This document shows positions 40,660-52,700 of a stretch of DNA of 64,000 nucleotides, one piece after another. Under the pieces are notes generated by a model that saw only the letters and a list, made by a program, of their open reading frames with translations, searched no databases and was not told where the DNA came from. Positions within the stretch are counted from its first letter, which is position 1. Every line of letters begins with the position of its first letter. The stretch is from Notamacropus eugenii (Eukaryota > Chordata > Mammalia > Diprotodontia > Macropodidae): contig NC_092878.1 of the NCBI RefSeq assembly GCF_028372415.1, positions 27,138,903-27,202,902 on the forward strand, in the 5' to 3' direction. A program made the translations under genes and the position numbers.

Positions 40660-41290
40660 AACCTCAGAGTTGGAAGATATCTCAGATTTCATTAATTGGT
40701 CTAGTCCAAACCATACCCTCAAAAGAAGCCCCTATATAGCCTTCCTATTAAGGGCTCAATCACTGCCCTGAGGGAGGCAGAATCTGTTAGTTTCGAATTG
40801 CCTGAGTTCTGACCTCTGAAGACCAAAAAACCAAGTCTAATACTTTGTCCACAAGGCTACCATTCAAATACATGAAGATTGCTGCCCCCCTCAAGCCATT
40901 TATTCTCCAGGTTCACCATGCCCAGGTATTTCAATTAATCTGAATATGGTATGATCTTCAGAACTTTTTAACATCTCTTCTGAATGTCCTCCATTTTATA
41001 ACACTTTTTAAAATCTGTTAACTCAGACTCAACACGATGGACCAGACAGATTTTGACCAGGGTTGAGGACTGTGGGATTATCAGCTCCTTCTTCTGGAAA
41101 CTATACTTCTCTTAATGCAGCCTGGAATAAGTGTCAGCTTTTTTTTTAAACTATCATCTTACCCTGTTCACTCATATTCTACTTGTGGCTCACTAAAACC
41201 TCAAGATTTTTTCCTCTATTTAAGAAGGCAGGGAAGTGTGCAATGCATTTTAGAAAGCTGTCTACCTAAAACAGATAAAAAACCCCTCCC
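40660..41290 (+). repeat. CR1/L3 LINE 3' portion
   Basis: caagccatttattctccagg-type text, tctgaatgtcctccatttta, aatgcagcctggaataagtg, ttgtggctcactaaaacctc and agattttttcctc follow the L3 (CR1) 3' end order. Very old. Confidence 0.7.
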
Positions 41291-41329
41291 AAACACAACA
41301 TTTTTGTGTTCACAGTTGTTTATATCCAA

Positions 41330-41560
41330 GTTATGTATGTATGTATGTATGTATATAGTCATTTGCATGTTGCTTCCCCCATCAGACTGTAAACTACTTG
41401 TTTTTAGTTTTTGCTTTTCTTTTAATCTTTGTGTTTGTGCTTATCACATGTAAGTCATTAGCCAGGGATGTCCCTGGTCCTCTTTGAAAACGAAAAACTA
41501 ATGACAATATACCGCCTAGCACATAGTAGGTGCTTAATAAATGTTTGTTGACTAAAGGGG
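41330..41560 (+). repeat. L2 LINE 3' end with small insertion
   Basis: (TATG)n at 41332-41355, then gcttcccccatcagactgta, and the end agcacatagtaggtgcttaa. Between them at about 41455-41510, tggtcctctttgaaaacga looks like the tail of a MAR1/RTE-like repeat inserted in the L2. Confidence 0.75.
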
Positions 41561-42207
41561 GTCAACCCTTGGCTATGGGAAAAGATGGCTGTGCAGAGTC
41601 ACATTCTTTGAGGGTTCTGGGTTGCTAAGGTTTATTATTTTCTAAGAACATTAACTATTTCTGCCCAGTTTGCGCCAAGATTCAGGGAACAGAGGCAGAG
41701 CCCACACTCAGTTGATCGGACTGTGGGGCTTACTGTTCCATCATGTTTCATTCTAGGATTGGCTCCTATCCTCCTTTGCACCACAGCCATATTCATAGAT
41801 CTTCAACTGACCTGGTGACTGTACTGCACTGGGATTGAGAAATCTTTTGAGGCTAACACTGGCTGTTCTGTGTCAGGCACTGTCACTCACACTTACGGCC
41901 ATATACACAGGGGTATATGCCTTCAGGGGCTGTAAAGAGCCATCTTTGCCTTGGGAGCTTCACAGGTTTCAGATTATGCTGAATAGCATATTAAGGTCTA
42001 GTACAGGTATTTATTCTCGGATAGTCTTTCAAGTCTTCCACTACTGTACGTGATGCTGGGGCAGGACTGATAGGGTGGGGGAAGAGAATGCTCCCTCTCC
42101 CTCCAACTGACCAAGTAAGACTGGGTTGACCTTGATCCTTCAGGTAAATTTCAGAGCTTTCTCAATCTTCTTTGGCTCCAGATGGTTTACTGGAGCTTAA
42201 CCTCCTA

Positions 42208-42640
42208 GGCAGTGTCAAAGTGGACAGAGTGCTGGGCTCCGAGTCAGAAAGACTTGAGTTCTGACAGGCTGGGTAAATCACTCAACCTCAATTTCTTGAC
42301 GTGTGAAACGGATAATAACAGCACTTCCCCCACAGGGTTCTTGTGAGGATCACGAGATAATATTAATAAAGCACTTAGCACAGTAAGTATGACATTGTTG
42401 TTCAGGTGTGTCTGACTCTTCGTGAGCCCCCCTGTGGAGTTTTCTTGGCAAAGATACCGTATCGTTTTGCCATTTCCTTCTCCAGTGAATTAAGGCAAGC
42501 AGAGATTAAGTGACTTGCCCAACATCGTTCAATTAGTGAATGTCTGAGAACTGATTTGAATTCAAATCTTCCTGGCTCCAGGCCCAGCACCTCTGACCTA
42601 GCACATACGAGGTGCTTAATAAATGCTTATTTCCCCCATT
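42208..42640 (+). repeat. Plus SINE with L2-type tail, split by a minus SINE
   Basis: Left part 42208-42393 (gtggacagagtgctgggctc to gcacttagcacagtaagt); right part 42599-42640 resumes agcacatacgaggtgcttaa. The split is the minus-strand SINE at 42394-42598. Confidence 0.78.
42394..42598 (-). repeat. CORE-SINE, minus strand, nested
   Basis: On plus: gttgttcaggtgtgtctgac, gagttttcttggcaaagata, ccatttccttctccagtga, agtgacttgcccaacatcg and gaattcaaatcttcctggct. Confidence 0.87.
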
Positions 42641-43029
42641 CCCTTTTCCTTTTTCTCTTATTCTAGCCAAGGAGGATGAGGGAAACAAATGTTGACCTAG
42701 ACTCCAGGCATGCGGAGAATGATCACTCACCCTCTTCCACTTTTCTGTCTCTTCACATACACACACAACCAGCTTGGGGGTGACAATCAGGTGATCTCCA
42801 TGTCCCTACCCTACCCTGGCAGCCTTCAGACCCTCGTCATTTCCCAAACATATCCCCTAGGAAATGGGGAAAGGTGGAGATGTGAGTCTTTGCCACATAC
42901 AAAGCAAGGGTTTGTCCTGACTCTCTGGGAGCAGAGACCCCAGGAAAGAGAGTCAGACTAGAGAGTTACGTAATTAGATGGATTTCAATCTAGATGAACA
43001 CCCAGATTTAAAAAATAGTCACTAATGGC

Positions 43030-43640
43030 TCCAACTCAGCTTGTTTGTGGGTCTCCAGGGCAGTGCCCCAGGGATCTGTGCTTGGCTTTGTGTATTTAAC
43101 ATTTTTTCCAGTGGTCTTGGAGAAAGGCATAGATGGGTATAATTTGCATGCAGATTTGCAGATTACATAAATCTAGGAGGGATGGCTAACATGTTGTATA
43201 TTAAAGTCATATCTTAACAAATTATAACACTAGGTTGTATCTATAAGATGAAATTCAATAGGAAGACATGTAAAGTCTTTACAGTAGAGACCCTCAAAAA
43301 ATCAACTTTACAATTCTAAAACAAGGGAGGCATGGTTAGCATTTTTTTCTCTGAAAAAGATATGGGTAAGAAACATTTAAAAAATTAGAAGATTTAATAA
43401 AAGATGGAGATTTTAATGGGTTACAAGCTGGAGGTGAGTCAGCAATGCAATGTGGCAGATAGAGACTGGCACATCTTCTAGGGAGAGATGCCCTGGTCAG
43501 ACCACAACTGGAATGTTGCGTTCAGTTCTGGGTACTACAGCTTAAGAAAAACACTAATAAACTGAAAAGTGTCCAGAGGGTGGTAAGCAGGACAGAGAGA
43601 GGCAGAGGTGAGCTGGGAAATGTTTTAACAACTGATTCTG
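43030..43640 (+). repeat. CR1/L3 LINE, end of ORF2
   Basis: gggtctccagggcagtgccc, cagggatctgtgcttggctt, aggagggatggctaacatg, aagatgaaattcaataggaa, gatgccctggtcagaccaca, tgcgttcagttctgggtact and agtgtccagagggtggtaag match the CR1 reverse-transcriptase C-terminal part. Many frame breaks; ancient. Confidence 0.85.
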
Positions 43641-44999
43641 CTGAGGTATTGGGGAGAGAGGACCTATTACACACCTTTAAGTTAAATCTGTATTGTTACT
43701 ATTTTCTCCACCACTTTCTTAAGTCTGGACAATAAGTAAAACAGTAAATCAAGCCCTGACCTGTAATGTTTCCTGATTTCTGAAGTGTAAATGGTCCCAC
43801 TAAAACTTTAATAACTAGCTGGAGTATACATACCCCTGAGGGCCTCAAGTCTGTGTTATGAGGAAAGGAACTGGGAATGAGCCAGAGCCAATCCACCTTG
43901 GAGATGGAAGGAGAAACCCAAAGTAGTGACTCTCCCTCCTCCTCCCAAGGTCAGGGAAGTTTCATCTATCCTTGTTTGGGACCTTGGGGAAAAACCTCTT
44001 CCCTACCAGGCTATTGAACTTATCCTGACATCATCACATTCTGCCCGGTGACGTCAAGGTAGCTGGGGGAAAAATCATTAAGAACAGAAACTTGCTAGGT
44101 GAGCCTTGGAAGGGGCTTGGACAGCCTACACAAGACAGATCTGCAACACCCTTCTCCCTAAAAAGCTGTTTGCAGCTCTTAGAGTGGAGACAATGGGTAA
44201 AGTAACAGCAGCGCAGTAGTAACAAAACTGAGACACTCTTCCTTCTCGGTTACTTCAGTCAGAGTGAGCTCATAATATATGCTCCCCAAACAACATGGCT
44301 TCCTGGCTAGGACCAAATAAATACTCTGTATTTAAAATCAGAATTCTGACTTTAACCTCATGTAGAAATAAGAGTCAGTTGGCGCAGTTGGTGTCGGTTC
44401 TTGTCCCCAGGTAACTGCTCACGTGGAGGCTACTGGGAAAAACAGCCTTGTGGTTAGGCTAATTCAAGCACTTGGCTTTTCTCTAGAACTGGTGTGGAAG
44501 CAAACCCATTTAAATTAGTGTCCTTGGGAGTGTGACCCAGTGTTCAAACATGTTTCCAGGGCAATAGTAAACCGAGGAAATCTTTCTAGGTATGATCAAA
44601 TGACCTGCATCCCAGGGCAGGACCTCCAATGAAAGGTGGGGAGGTTTTTTCCCCTTTTCTTATTTGCATCCCTGGCTTCTAGTACGGTATCTTGTACACA
44701 ACAAATGCTTAATAAATGCTTGTGCAATGAATGAATGCATGATCTAGGGTAAATTATCTCCGTGAAGTGAAACCACAGCAGTTTCTGTGTGGGGACCAGA
44801 AAGTGAGTCACACAGTTAGGGATAGACTTGAATGAGCTCACTTCAGCAACTGACTCCCAAATCTGTCTCCTCCTTACCAAGGAAGGGTTCCAGTCACGTG
44901 GCCCACTGCCTAGTGTATTTCTTCACCTGTCCTTGTTTTCCTCCCCAAACCTGCCCCTTCCTCTTACTGCCTTTTCTGCATAGGATATCCTTCCAGTCA
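43641..44999. other. Intergenic
   Basis: No gene. A short L2 terminal fragment at about 44690-44735 (acaaatgcttaataaatgct). The rest is unrecognised. Confidence 0.5.
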
Positions 45000-45540
45000 C
45001 CCAGAAGTGATTTTTCACTCTTCCTTCTCCTTCACCCCTCACATCTAAATCTTGTAGATTCGATCTAAGCAACATTATTCCAATGGATTCCATGCTTTCC
45101 ATTATCACTGCAAACTGCCTCCCTGCTGCCTAATTCAGAGCATCGTTTCTTCCCAAATAGACTACATATTATAGATTGACTCTCTTGCCTCTAACCCATC
45201 TCCTCTCTAACCCACCCCTTACCACAGATTGTCTTAAAGCACCATTCTGATCTGTCATTTTCTTACTCAAAACCTTCAGTGACACTATTACCTGCTCAGT
45301 CAAGTCTAACAGCCTTTTCAAAGCCCTCCACAATCTGGCATCAATCTACAGCTAGTCTTTTCTTGTGGTAGTTGCCTTCTTCGACTCCACGTTCTAGCAA
45401 ACTGGACCTTTTCACAAATCTTTTTTTCATCTTATTTCTCACCTCCACGTTTTCTCACATACTGCTCCCATTTCTGAGATGGATTCTCCTAACCATTCTC
45501 CTGTTTCTTGCTGAACCCTCTCACCTCCTTCCATGCTCAA
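45000..45540 (+). repeat. L2 LINE 3' portion
   Basis: cttgtagattcgatctaagc, cagattgtcttaaagcacca, ttcagtgacactattacctg and aaagccctccacaatctgg. Confidence 0.75.
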
Positions 45541-45544
45541 ATGA

Positions 45545-45800
45545 AGGCCAACCAATAAGCATTTATTGAGTGTCTATGTGCCAGGTACCAGCGATACACA
45601 TACCAAAGTCCCTGGCCCCAAGAAGATGACATTCTACTAGAGTAATATGTATTCAAAGAAATAACGGACAAAAAAAAATTGCCAGGGCATTAGTAACTGG
45701 AGGAATTGGGTTTCTTGAAGGGATCTAGGAGTTTTGAAAGGTGGCAATGAGGAAAGACATTACAGGCATGGGAGACAGTTTGTGCAAAGACATGGAGGTG
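45545..45800. repeat. Old interspersed repeat
   Basis: ccaataagcatttattgagt, tgtgccaggtaccagcgat and gacattacaggcatgggaga. Same class as 28395-28500 and probably 37190-37335. Confidence 0.65.
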
Positions 45801-47805
45801 GGAGCTTACCCCTTTTACTCTCCTATGTAGGGGAGGTTAACAAGCCACCCATGTCAGAACTGGGATCCTTGGAAGGGTCAGCAAATAGGTCAGTCTGACT
45901 GGACTGGAGAGAGTATACCATTATTTTTGGAAGATAGTTGGGCAAAATGGAAGGCAGGATACAGGGCTCAAAGTAATGTCTTCCTCAAATTTTTTTTATA
46001 GCACTTTGTTTCGGGACTAGTGGTGTCAAACACAAGGTCAGCTAGGCCTAGAGTACTCCCGAGTGTGGCCTGAACCAGATTGAAAATGTGAGACATATTA
46101 TGGAAATAATATAGAACAGAATTTTACATTTTAAGCAGACAGCTAACAAGGATGATTAAGCACGGACCAATGACCCTCATTTCTGTTTGCGTTTGATACT
46201 CTCCCTTGTACTTAGATCTATCCTTTGCCCTTGTACAACTATTCATATACCTGTCTCTTCCCTCTACTCAATTTATTCTTCATTTCTAGTGGATGGCAGG
46301 GTGCCTTGGACAGAAATATTCAATGACTGGTTCTTGAAAGAATTCACCTTTCAGATTCTGGACTCATTACAAGGTCCAGCACCAAGGTGCTATTGCAGCA
46401 CTAACTCTGGAAAGTAGCATTAGGTATTTCTACTGGGGCTGACTGGAAAGAGGACAAGAGAAGATACATTTAAAATATCTTCACTCCTCTCAGGACCGTA
46501 GGTGATCAGCCTGCTCGCTGGTCAGGACCCAGGGCTGACCTCAGCAGAGGCCTAGGAATCACACACGTCTCCAGAGGTTTTGAGCTAGGTTGGGAATTGA
46601 GGATAAACTGCACTTTTTAAAGAGAGCTGGCCAATAACTAACCAGAATTCTGGAGTCTTATGTCAGATCATCTTATATGAGACCTCAATCACAAAAGTGA
46701 ATATCAGGATAAACAAGCTAACACAATGGAATGCCAGAGTCAAGAACCCAAAAGATCTCAACGGCTAGAGCTTTGGACTCAAAAACAAAGACTGGTATCA
46801 ATAGCTCCCCTTCCTTTCAATGATGGCCACAGGTCAGAGACAATCCTCAGAAATGGGAAAGGCTTGATTAATGTCACTGCAGCTGTCCGAGGTCAGCTAC
46901 CTCATCTCTCCCACTGCTGTAACAGGAAGAGGGAATGTTTTCTGCTAGTCATAGTTCTGGGAAAGAGGAAAATCAAGGAAATTTGGGACAGCTTTCAGAT
47001 CTTCAATAGTTTATAGTTACAGAGGCCAGACACTGGAAAAAGATCAGCTGTGCTTCAAGAATTTGTCTTTCTCTTATCCCGAATTCAGAGAGGCAATGGG
47101 GGTCATTCAAAAGTGTTAGAATTGCTGGCGCCCATTTCATAGTGGTTTTCATTCTTTGTACTTGTATCTCCAGTGCCTGGCTTAAGAAATGCTTTCTGAT
47201 GATTTTAGGTAAGTACAAGACACCAGACCAACTGTTTTTCTTCTCTACTTTCTAACTCGTCATTACTACAAATGGACCTATTAATGTACAAATAACTGTT
47301 TCGCTTTATGTCATACGTAAACAAACATCACCGAATTTTTGTAGATTAGGGCTAGTGCCCTAAATTTCTCATTGGCTGGAGATCTAACATCAGCATGGTG
47401 TATATATTATTCCACTTTGGAACTTATTAATATGATAAAACTTTTCTGCTGGATTTGAACAAGTTTTCAGTGGGTTCCTGGAAGCCTGAACTGCAGTCAA
47501 CTCCAAGTTTTAATTGGTATTTGGAAGGCCTGCACAGCAAGGGCCCCAGGCATTAAGTACTATAGGTAATATGACTCAACAAACCTCTCTCACAGCTAAA
47601 ATCGGATTCCTAGGCCCAATTATAGCTGATACTGAAGGAGCACTCACAGTCTAGCCTTTATCATATAAACCTTATTCTCTTTCATCATAAGAATGCTATT
47701 GGGCTCTTCTCTTGCCATTTCTGTCCCCTAACCATACCCACATAGAAGAACTTTGGTTCCTTAAGGAAAGGTAGCTTACAAACCACAGGGACCCCAGTTT
47801 ACATA
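45801..47805. other. Intergenic between INO80 3' end and repeats
   Basis: About 46015-46180 starts gtggtgtcaaacacaaggtc, like a decayed marsupial DNA-transposon-derived repeat. The rest to 47805 shows no gene and no clear element. Confidence 0.4.
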
Positions 47806-49484
47806 AAATTATCTCACTCCATTTTATTTAAGATTTTTCTCCAGTTAGTAAAAGAAAGATGTGTCTCTCTTTATACATATGTACAAGTTCAGTTATAAAA
47901 ATAGACAGCACATTCAAAGAGAAAAAAAGGCTTGGCATTTTTCTGATTCCCTCTAAATAGCATCTGTACATGGGAGTCTGGGTTAGGCAGGGGAGCCTTA
48001 ATGATTTAAGTTAAACGATTCCCCTTCATCCCCACTCCCGTCCCAAAAAAGGGCTTTAAAATCAATCTAACTAAACTCAATTCCGCGATTTTCAGGTGTG
48101 CAAATTAGAGGCTGAGCCGCCTGGAAGCACCTGCTTCACGCTGAGACATCAGGCTGGGAGGCAGGCAGGAAAACCATCTTTTGTGGTCACAGCAAAGACC
48201 ACTCCTCTTTCCACCCTCTGTCAGAGAGAGCCAGAATGTCCAGACTGGTCAGTCCCTGGGCTGTGAGGTGTCAATATGGGGATCTCCTCCTTCTCTCCCT
48301 TCCCACCCCACTCCCACTGTCCCTCCCTTTCTCAGTGCAATACAGACAGTGCATACAGCCAAGCAGGGGATTAAAAGGTAGGGGGTAGGGAGACTGTGCA
48401 TTCAGGGTGGGCACAGGGAGTCTGGGAGAGGATCAGTGAGGGAGCCTGATTTGGATGACCCTGTTCTCATTACTGGCCTCTTGTCAGTCCCTTGAGCGGG
48501 AGCTGCTGATGCTGCTGGGGACTGGGGGTAGAGCTGGAAATGACTAGGAATGAATAACAAGAAGGTGTGATGAAGATTATTCACGGGCAGTGGGGTATAC
48601 TGGGGGACCCGTGCTCTGCACACGTTAACAGCAGGTCCACAGCCCTTTGCTCCAGGGGACCTAGGCAAAGAAGCCCTGAAGGAAGTGCTGCTTCAGCACC
48701 TCACACTTCTCCTAGTCATTCTCACCCAATCCATGCCCCTGCCACCTCCTCCAATGCCCAATGCTCACCTCTCATCAAGCTGCCTCTGAGGGCAGGATGG
48801 TGCAATGGCAGAGCTGATTCTGGTCAGCTTGGTGACCTGGGGGGGAGGTCCCTTAGAGATCATTTATATGGACTAAGCTGTGGTAATGAGGAGGCTAAAT
48901 ACATGATTTCCTCTTTTTTGCCCTTTCAGAAAATCTCAGACCTAGAAATCTCTATGGAGCACTTCTCACAGGCATAGGACCCCACTTCCCATATCCTGTG
49001 CTCCTTTAGAAGGGATGTCACCCCCTCCACCACATACACTCCCATCCTCAAGGGGACTTGGGAGGCCAGACACTGAATACCTAAGAGTCAGGTAGAGCCC
49101 ACTCAACTGTGAGAGGGCAGAGAGTAGGAAGAGGGTAGAGGCAGGAATAACAGAAGTTTGTAGGACTGAGGGTGGCAATGAAATATGGCCCGTTCCCAGT
49201 GAGAGGTTTTAAGACTTGGCTGTAAAGTTCAGTTGAGATGCGGTAGATTGATTCCTGCCTCTGGGACCTCTTCTTACAGGCATCCTGAAGGGGATCACTT
49301 GAGAAACAGGTGATCAAAGTGCTCATATCAACCACCTGCCTGTCCTCACTGTGCTGTGACTATTCACCTCTATTCCCTCCTAGGGATGCAGGATGCCAAA
49401 GAGGGAAATCACCCAGAAGCCACCAGCTGGCAGGAAGGGCATGGGGCCCCTGTTTGGTAGAAAAAAGCTTGAGTCCCAAGGTGG
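47806..49484 (-). other. INO80: INO80 3'UTR
   Basis: From the stop codon down to an AATAAA on the minus strand (plus-strand TTTATT at 47823-47828). This gives a 3'UTR of about 1.7 kb. No repeat of size interrupts it. The end is inferred from the signal only. Confidence 0.6.
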
Positions 49485-49702
49485 TTATCGTCCCCCAGGG
49501 GGATGAGGTCCTTTGCCCTGTTTCCGGATCATCGGGTCAGGGGTTAGGCTGCTGGTAACATTGAGGCTTTTGGGAGTCCCGGGGACACTATTTCCCTTGC
49601 TCATAGGTGAGCTCAAGGGAGAAGAGGCGCTTGAAGGTCCAAAATCAGCAAGTCCAGCTGGTCGAATGAGTGACGTTTGTAAGGGGCTATTGGCAGAGAT
49701 TC
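49485..49702 (-). CDS. INO80: INO80 last coding exon
   Basis: On minus, after ttctag, encodes [20 protein letters not shown] to GPHPPGGR and TAA (plus tta at 49485-49487). Phase 1 entry. Confidence 0.95.
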
Positions 49703-52700
49703 CTAGAAACCAGAAGAGAAAGTGAGAGGGAAGAAAAAGAAAGAAGAGAAAAAATTAGCCTCACATACCATTCAAGTTGCCTTTCTTCTAGAAATCTTGG
49801 TCATGTTGCCTCCCCTACATACATTCTCATGTGATGGTCATTCCTCCTGGACAGAATTTGGGGATAGTTCTTTAAAGGGAAAATCAGTCTAGCTTATCCA
49901 CAATGTACCCATGCTGAGCCTTAAGTTACATTTCAATGGCCCATGGGCCAGGCAGGGCACACTGCAGATAAGGTGGGAGAAGACTGAGTTTGTACAGAGA
50001 CATTCTAAGATTTTAAATGCATCTTCTTGTTCTGCATTCCTAAGATATGGTGAGGGACCAGGAAGGGATTCCTTTTCCCACGACAGCAGATCTTCCTAGC
50101 TTCTGGCAGGACACCCAGAGAATGCTAGGACTGACTGCTGCCCATCTTTGCCTGGAATGTGTCCACACCCTCTACCTGTCTAAAACTTAGCTCATGTTTC
50201 AAGGCCCAAGCTGCAGTCTACCTTTTTTCTCTGAAACTTCCTTAGACCCTTTGGATGTACACTAGTCACTTCTCATTGTACTCAGCACCACATACACATC
50301 CGCACTCTCAATCTAACTGTTTTAAATGTATTATCTCCACCTTATTTGAATATAAACTGCTTGAGGGTAGGAGCTATGCTTAGGTATCTGTAACAGCCAG
50401 CAGAGAGATCTAAACGTCAGTCATCTTTGATCTTCCTTTCCCTTTAGGGGTCCTGCTCTGTCCCAGTACAATGTCACTCTGTAATACTATTTCTCCAAAA
50501 GCTCTCATATCCATCCTATCTTTTCCATTCCCACAGTATCACTGCAGCTAGCCTTCATGATAAGACTTTAGATATGTTGTTCCCCTCACCCCCAAACTGA
50601 CCTTGACCCCAGTTTCTACCCCCTCCAATTTATTCTACATACAGCTGTTCATTTTTTTCAACTACTTTCATTTTTTCAACTATTTTCATTATTTCCCTTT
50701 CCCTCAAACCTTAAAAACTCCCTTTAAATTACATACGCTAAAATACAAATTTCTTAGTTTGGTATTCAAGGCTCTCTGTATAACCGGAGGCTTACTGCAC
50801 TTTCATAATCACAGCCAGACTAACCACATCAGATAGCTACTGGTGTTCCAAAAATCAATTTGTCCACTCTTGCCTCTAGGTTATTCATTCTAACACAAAT
50901 ACCTTTCCTTTCTACCCATCCAAATTCCATTTCCCCTTCAAGATCAACACTCAGGTGCCAAGTCTTTCACTAAGCCTTCCGTGATGAGCCCAGATCAGCC
51001 AGTGATCTCTCTTTCCTTAAAACTCCTGGAATTCTTCCAGGACCCAAATAACGCACTGCCCCATACTGTCCTGTGTCTACGTGTGTCTTAGCGTAATCCA
51101 AGCTTCTAGAGGGCGTAGGAAATGTATTCTGCTTCATGGTGTCTTTCCCAATATTAGCTCAAAGCTTACTCCAAAGCAGGTACTCAACAAATATTTGCTT
51201 AACAGATGTGTATCTCCCAGGTCCTGGTCCTGGGCAGCTGCTCAATAAATGATGCACTTGCTGCCACTTCAAGCATCTCAGCTGATGTTATTGCCATTAT
51301 AAACATCTCCACTCCAAGAGTGCCTGTTCTGGGGCTGGCAAGGAACAATCTTTCAAATTAAATTCTAGAACAAAAAAAACCAAAACCTGGAATATTTACA
51401 GACTTAAGCCCTGCAAGGGACCTAAAAGCTAGCAAAGAGCTTTTTACTGGAGGTTGGGTACTCAAGAGAGCAACAGTGGTACAGGAAAGACTTCAGAAGC
51501 AGTATAATCCATCAAATAAAAAGCACCTATTTATTAAGCATCTATAACAACTGAGACACTGTATTACGCATTCCAGGACTCTGCAATGCAGCCCAAAGAG
51601 ATGCTCCCAAATTGGAGCCTGCTGAATGGGAGCTTCCTTCCCTACTGATGCAGTGGGATCTCCTTAACTGCTCCCAGAGGGAGGCCCACGCTCTCCTAGT
51701 TTTTGTTCCCATCCTAACCCTGGACAGGTGGGAGCCTGAAGCCTTGCTCCACTAGCTGTGCCATACCTTTAGACACATTGTACCCGTATGCAGCATAGGC
51801 TGCTGCTGATGCAGCTGCAGCCCCTGCTTTGGCCCCTGCCATCGCAGCTGCGCTGCCTGCCGTGGACTTCCGGCTCCTGCCTTTCCCTGCTCCTTTTGAG
51901 GTGCTGCCTGAACCCTTGGGGCGGCCCCGACTTCGGCCTGAGTGGCCACGCCCTGTGGCTGGCATTTCCTGAAGAGAAATTCCTGTGGGAATAAGGGGAA
52001 AAGAGAAAACATTTATATTCTCTAGAGCCATGGAGTGATTCTACATTGATAGAGAAAGCTGGTCCAGGGGATGTTTATGTTTTATTTCTTAATCCTATGG
52101 GAGAGTTTATTTCCACTTAATGGGGGATGGGAAACTGAGGAACAAATACCCATGCTCAGTCAGTTACAATGACATCCTCTGCTCCTGGACATGTAAGTCT
52201 GATTTTTAACTTTGAAACTAAAGTAAGCCCAGAGTTTCCCAAGAGATACCAGGAGTACAAGATCACAACCCTGAGCAGCCAGCAGACTAGATGAAGACTG
52301 GAATAAATGAACAGGCATGCTTAGGAATCAGAGAGATCAAAAGCCTGGATGAAGTCATCTTCCCTCCTTATTTCTGTTTCTTTCACCCTTTGGCTGCCGA
52401 GAAAACAAAGAGCTGTCATTTCTCTGTTGCGTTCTTCTTGTCTCATTCAGAATGGGAGGATGAGACCATAACCACAAAAGGAACATGGGACTCGTGTAGT
52501 ACAACGAAGTGCATCTGTGAGAAACTGCCTTCCTCATAGAGGCAGCGGGCACCGGGCATTATAAAAACTCTGCTAACCATTCATGGTGTCTGAGACAGAG
52601 CCCGTGATGGAAGCAGGAGAATTGGTAGCACGAGACTGAGGTGCTGAGGAAGCTGGGTCATCCACGATGACCAACATATCACTGCTGCTCTCGTCAGGAG

